Assembly: GCA_031260295.1 (NCBI GenBank)
Contig: JAIRKE010000003.1
Span: 1 to 44,317, forward strand
Origin: Azonexus sp.
GTDB lineage: Bacteria; Pseudomonadota; Gammaproteobacteria; Burkholderiales; Rhodocyclaceae
Direction of reading: 5' to 3'
Length of the DNA stretch: 44,317 bases
Position numbers and translations under genes: made by a program. Of the stretch, positions 43,528 through 44,317 are shown one piece after another; positions within the stretch are counted from its first letter, which is position 1; the number at the start of each line of letters is the position of its first letter. A model generated the notes under the pieces. It made no database searches. It had not been told where the DNA came from and saw nothing but the letters and a program-made list of their open reading frames with translations.

Positions 43528-43574
43528 GCCAGGCGCTGGCTGCGCTTGCTGTTCCTCGGGCTGGCCGCCGCCCA

Positions 43575-44317
43575 TCAACAACGGTGATTTTCCGCTACCG
43601 CGAAATGACAGCCGGGGAAAAGCCGCGTTTCGCCGTTGGGACTGCGCAAGACGAGCTCCCGTTCGGCGGTGATGACGGGCAGCGTGATGGCTTCGCCGGT
43701 TGACCAGGCGTGTTCCAGTTCGCCGCCGCCGGCGCGAAAATCGTTGAGCGCGTTCGAGATCATGATCGGGAACGCCGTTCGGAGTGCCAAATCGCCGCGT
43801 TTCAACTCCGCCGAAAGCACAAGCAGTTTTCTACCGGGGCTTTGCCATTGCAGGTAGACCGGAAATTCTTCCGGCGTCGAGGCGAGCAAGTTCAAAGTGC
43901 AAAGTTCAGAGTTCAGAGTGTGGTGTTCAGAGTGATTTTCATACTCTGCACTCTGATCTCTGAACTCTGAACTTATTTGTAGCGGCGATATTCTCTTTGC
44001 GCCCGGCATGAACACGTTGTTGAGATGCACGAAACGCATCAGCGGCGAGTCTTTCGCCTCGTTGGCCACCAGCGGCGATTCGAGCGGCTCGCCCACGCTG
44101 AAAAAGTCGGAATCGTTTTGCGGGTCGATGACCAGCACGTTGCCCGGCGGAATCGTGTCCGGCACAGTCCGATGCACGATCAGCACGGCGTCATGCGGCA
44201 CGACGGCGGGACATTCGGCGACGACGGTCAGATCAATGTTCTGCTGCGATTGCAAAGCCCATCCGAGAAAGAAATCGCTCTCGCCGTAAAAGAGCACCTT
44301 CTGCACAGGCCGGGGCG
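43575..44317 (-). CDS. Partial protein of BatA/VWA-like membrane-protein type, apparently foreign
   Basis: Open to the window edge (no in-frame stop before 44317), so the N-terminus is missing; 243 residues are readable from GTG 44306. Phrases such as VLVIDPQNDSDFF, VANEAKDSPLMRFVHLNNVFMPGAK and LLVLSAELKRGDLALRTAFPIMISNALN recall the region after the VWA domain in BatA-type aerotolerance-like membrane proteins, common in Planctomycetes, but I cannot assign it firmly. About 30 residues (ISSEFRDQSAEYENHSEHHTLNSELCTLN) come from a repeat inserted in frame. The C-terminus stops early. Its gene style differs from the rest of the window, so it may be transferred DNA or an assembly join. Confidence 0.55.
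   Translation of the reverse strand, partial: PRPVQKVLFYGESDFFLGWALQSQQNIDLTVVAECPAVVPHDAVLIVHRTVPDTIPPGNVLVIDPQNDSDFFSVGEPLESPLVANEAKDSPLMRFVHLNNVFMPGAKRISPLQISSEFRDQSAEYENHSEHHTLNSELCTLNLLASTPEEFPVYLQWQSPGRKLLVLSAELKRGDLALRTAFPIMISNALNDFRAGGGELEHAWSTGEAITLPVITAERELVLRSPNGETRLFPGCHFAVAENHRC
43902..43974. repeat. Inverted repeat of AGTTCAGAGTTCAGAGT units in the partial gene
   Basis: Arms 43902-43919 and 43957-43974 match at 17 of 18 positions. They are made of GTTCAGAGT units, and the centre has more of the same (GTTCAGAGT at 43925-43933). Such TTCAGAGT runs are not typical of this genome. Confidence 0.75.

Overview
The window looks like a chromosomal contig from a betaproteobacterium, most likely order Rhodocyclales (Dechloromonas/Azonexus-like). 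This rests on high GC with strong C/G third-position bias, the rpsF-priB-rpsR-rplI-dnaB string typical of Betaproteobacteria, the gyrA-serC-pheA-hisC-tyrA string next to mtaD-ompA-ubiG-gph on the other strand, and an etfBA plus acyl-CoA dehydrogenase set. These assignments come from recognising protein families; no database search was possible.

Layout. 0.1-2.1 kb: a decayed DUF4214/RTX-type secreted protein gene with at least three lesions, then a terminator and an intergenic palindromic repeat. 2.4-4.7 kb (minus): orphan HigA-type antitoxin, the N-degron transferases bpt and aat, and an NlpC/P60 peptidase. 4.8-12.1 kb (plus): acuI-type reductase, a receiver-GGDEF protein with a degenerate active site, ppx, and a complete Mla/MCE lipid-transport set (STAS-MlaE, MlaF, MlaD, auxiliary lipoprotein), with a TetR gene overlapping its end on the minus strand. 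12.8-19.5 kb: etfB-etfA and an acyl-CoA dehydrogenase, separated by a DUF433/DUF5615 toxin-antitoxin-like pair (toxin frameshifted), a glycine-rich repeat exoprotein flanked by 30-bp imperfect direct repeats, and a CbiM-like membrane protein. 19.6-23.8 kb: rpsF-priB-rpsR-rplI, a secreted hypothetical protein, dnaB. 23.8-27.0 kb (minus): Tat-exported transglutaminase-fold protein, PIN-PhoH ATPase, Bcp-type peroxiredoxin. 27.1-31.9 kb (plus): peptide-type solute-binding lipoprotein, membrane protein, methyltransferase, membrane protein. 31.9-35.7 kb (minus): gph, small membrane protein, ubiG, ompA-like, mtaD. 35.8-43.5 kb (plus): gyrA-serC, two small membrane-protein genes, pheA-hisC-tyrA. 43.6-44.3 kb (minus): a fragment of a protein that does not look native.

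How the genes work together. The Mla block is a self-contained phospholipid/sterol-type ABC importer with overlapping start and stop codons. EtfAB would take electrons from the nearby acyl-CoA dehydrogenase. SerC, PheA, HisC and TyrA form an amino-acid biosynthesis cluster in which chorismate is drawn to Phe and Tyr, with HisC probably also supplying the aromatic transaminase step.

The most notable pattern is that several strings usually found contiguous (rplI-dnaB, serC-pheA, ubiG-gph, etfA-acyl-CoA dehydrogenase) are each interrupted here by one or more small, mostly membrane or secreted accessory genes. Three of the four interruptions carry a palindromic or direct repeat at an edge; the ubiG-gph one shows none. 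A family of REP-like hairpins (12-bp or similar arms, C-rich then G-rich) recurs at about 10.4, 14.55 and 21.25 kb, and one pair has become the C-terminal coding sequence of the MlaF homologue. The single most informative regulatory candidate is the receiver-GGDEF protein, which has lost the catalytic motif but kept the c-di-GMP-binding RxxD site. I saw no rRNA, tRNA, CRISPR array, transposase or phage gene.
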